In this document: piece by piece, positions 5,592-6,246 of the stretch
Position numbering within the stretch: the stretch's first letter is position 1
Layout of the letters: every line of letters begins with the position of its first letter
From: Treponema sp. UBA1798
GTDB taxonomy: Bacteria; Spirochaetota; Spirochaetia; Treponematales; Treponemataceae
Direction of reading: 5' to 3'
Length of the DNA: 6,246 nt
Assembly: GCA_002319875.1 (NCBI GenBank)
Contig: DCFS01000315.1
Coordinates: 1 to 6,246 of the forward strand
Translations under genes and position numbers: made by a program
Notes under the pieces: generated by a model
The model's input: only the letters and a program-made list of their open reading frames with translations
Told to the model about the DNA's origin: nothing
Databases searched by the model: none

Positions 5592-5856
5592 TGATCAGCT
5601 CCCTGAGTGACGAAAACTGTTTTTTTGCAAACAGGGCATTGAATCCGTTTTCCATGCCGAGTGCCACGGCGATCTTTACAAGCGAGTCAAACGCAATTTC
5701 TCCCTTCTGCTCGAACCGTTTGTATGAACCGAAACTCATACCGGCTTTTTCTGCAAGTTGTTCCTGCGTCAGATGCTGTTCTTTCCGCCGCAACCGTACG
5801 CGGGCTGCGGTTTCCAAAGCGATCTGGGAAGAAGTTTTCTGTGTAAGATGTATCAT
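5569..5856 (-). CDS. hipB: HipB-type helix-turn-helix antitoxin and repressor
   Basis: The product is 95 residues. A Cro/C1-type helix-turn-helix spans about 17-67: ARVRLRRKEQHLTQEQLAEKAG, then the recognition helix MSFGSYKRFEQKG (40-52), then EIAFDSLVKIAVALG. The GSYKRFE..GEI pattern is typical of the short HipB partners encoded before hipA. By family knowledge it binds the operon's own operator and holds the HipA kinase inactive. The ATG at 5854-5856 gives the usual short N-terminus. No good ribosome site precedes it, so translation may be weak. A TTG at 5893-5895 would add 13 residues but lies almost at the predicted transcription start. Stop and hipA start overlap by 23 nt, coupling the two. 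Confidence 0.88.
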   Translation of the reverse strand: MIHLTQKTSSQIALETAARVRLRRKEQHLTQEQLAEKAGMSFGSYKRFEQKGEIAFDSLVKIAVALGMENGFNALFAKKQFSSLRELINEQDKNS

Positions 5857-5860
5857 AACG

Positions 5861-5916
5861 GATATTATATTAGCATTTATATGGGTAAACCGCAATAAAC
5901 AGATATTATATAAGCA
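5861..5916 (-). repeat. Paired 15-bp direct repeats, probable HipB operators
   Basis: GATATTATATTAGCA (5861-5875) and GATATTATATAAGCA (5902-5916) match at 14 of 15 positions and are offset by 41 bp, close to four helical turns. The upstream copy covers the -10 of the hipBA promoter, and the other lies in the leader, 4 nt before the hipB start codon. A smaller TATC-N6-GATA dyad (5851-5864) covers that start codon. The arrangement suits cooperative or looping autorepression by HipB (inference). Confidence 0.5.
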
Positions 5917-5932
5917 GTCAACAAACCGTCAA
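5905..5932 (-). promoter_or_regulatory. hipBA sigma70 promoter
   Basis: On the minus strand TTGACG (5927-5932) is followed after 16 bp by TATAAT (5905-5910), 5/6 and 6/6 matches to consensus. The start point would fall near 5898, giving a leader of about 42 nt to the hipB ATG. The -10 lies inside one of the two putative operator repeats. Confidence 0.65.
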
Positions 5933-6028
5933 ACCTTCAAAAACTCCGGGAACGCTTACCGGTGGATCCGATAAAATTTCCATAACAGCTGCAAAAATCA
6001 GGGCAACATGCAACAATATAAAAAGCAT
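5918..6028 (-). CDS. Possible 36-residue hydrophobic peptide upstream of hipB
   Basis: An ATG preceded by GGAGAG with about 5 nt spacing opens a 36-codon frame. It begins MLFILLHVALIFAAVMEIL and ends in TGA at 5918-5920, just upstream of the hipBA -10. The first 19 residues would span a membrane. I do not recognise it. The ribosome site and hydrophobicity are what support it, and chance is a real alternative at this length. It is transcribed in the same direction as hipBA and overlaps that promoter. Confidence 0.25.
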   Translation of the reverse strand: MLFILLHVALIFAAVMEILSDPPVSVPGVFEGLTVC

Positions 6029-6118
6029 AGATGCTCTCCAGTCTGCGTACGGATGCTTCTTATAAATGCAGCTGCGCTACTTTAAAGCAGACGTTTACTC
6101 CAGCCGCAATTACGAGTA
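6029..6118. other. Short stretch without identifiable content
   Basis: This lies between the two small minus-strand frames. I see no gene, RNA or terminator with a T run in it. Confidence 0.4.
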
Positions 6119-6244
6119 TTATTCTGCCGGATTCCGCAGGCGGTTAACAGCGCGGTTTGCAAAATGGATAAGACTGAACAGAAGCACCGTGAACGCAAAC
6201 GCAATTCCCAGCAGTATTGCGCCCTTCAATTCCTGCAGATACAT
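6119..6244 (-). CDS. Small hydrophobic membrane protein at window edge, possibly partial
   Basis: From an ATG at 6242-6244, 41 codons run to TAA (6119-6121). The peptide starts MYLQELKGAILLGIAFAFTV, continues with a hydrophobic span to about residue 28, and ends in a basic tail (NRAVNRLRNPAE). One span with a positive C-terminal flank suggests an inner-membrane protein with its C-terminus in the cytoplasm. The length and single span would suit a small decarboxylase gamma-type subunit, but no motif proves this. The window ends 2 nt upstream of the ATG, so it may be the tail of a longer gene and no ribosome site can be judged. Confidence 0.45.
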   Translation of the reverse strand: MYLQELKGAILLGIAFAFTVLLFSLIHFANRAVNRLRNPAE

Positions 6245-6246
6245 TG

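Noticed and set aside
1..6246. CRISPR array, tRNA or rRNA genes, insertion-sequence ends
   Set aside because: I saw no regularly spaced repeats, no cloverleaf or rRNA-like sequence, and no transposase or IS terminal inverted repeats.

Overview
The window is about 6.2 kb of bacterial chromosome with intermediate G+C. The best taxonomic guess is a spirochaete of the Treponema type. This rests on my recollection that the 135-residue protein belongs to DUF261, a family I associate with Borrelia and Treponema, and on the accessory-gene style of the locus. It is inference and needs a database search.

Region 1 (4-3235, all minus strand) reads as one five-gene operon. In transcription order it encodes a 191-residue divergent DUF2589-like protein, a 190-residue DUF2589 protein, a 182-residue DUF2589 protein, a 135-residue DUF261 protein with a C39/papain-like Cys-His-Asp arrangement, and a 322-residue membrane protein. 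The last has the architecture of a bacterial pentameric ligand-gated ion channel (signal peptide, beta-rich extracytoplasmic domain, four membrane spans). Four of the five genes have strong GGAGG ribosome sites, and the last three are 1 and 4 nt apart, or separated by a short leader that may hold an attenuator. The three DUF2589-type proteins share the same motifs in the same order. I do not know a described system with this composition.

Region 2 (3236-3446) is the divergent control region between the operon and a tyrosine recombinase gene on the plus strand. It holds two 18-bp inverted repeats (16/18 identical) flanking a 108-bp segment. A consensus-like -35 (TTGACT), preceded by A-tracts, lies at the far end of that segment and points away from the operon. 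A -10 (TATAAC) lies fixed at the operon side. As sequenced the two halves do not form a promoter. Inverting the segment would put TTGACT exactly 17 bp from TATAAC, reading into the operon. The most economical reading is a phase-variable on/off switch driven by the adjacent recombinase, captured here in the OFF orientation.

Region 3 (3447-4442) holds the recombinase, which has an unusual Gln where the first His of the HxxR motif is expected, and an intergenic stretch with a third copy of the repeat arms at a shorter spacing.

Region 4 (4443-5932, minus strand) is a hipBA-type toxin-antitoxin module. It has a good sigma70 promoter and paired 15-bp direct repeats that look like antitoxin operators.

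Region 5 (5918-6246, minus strand) has two short hydrophobic reading frames, one at the window edge. Neither can be identified.
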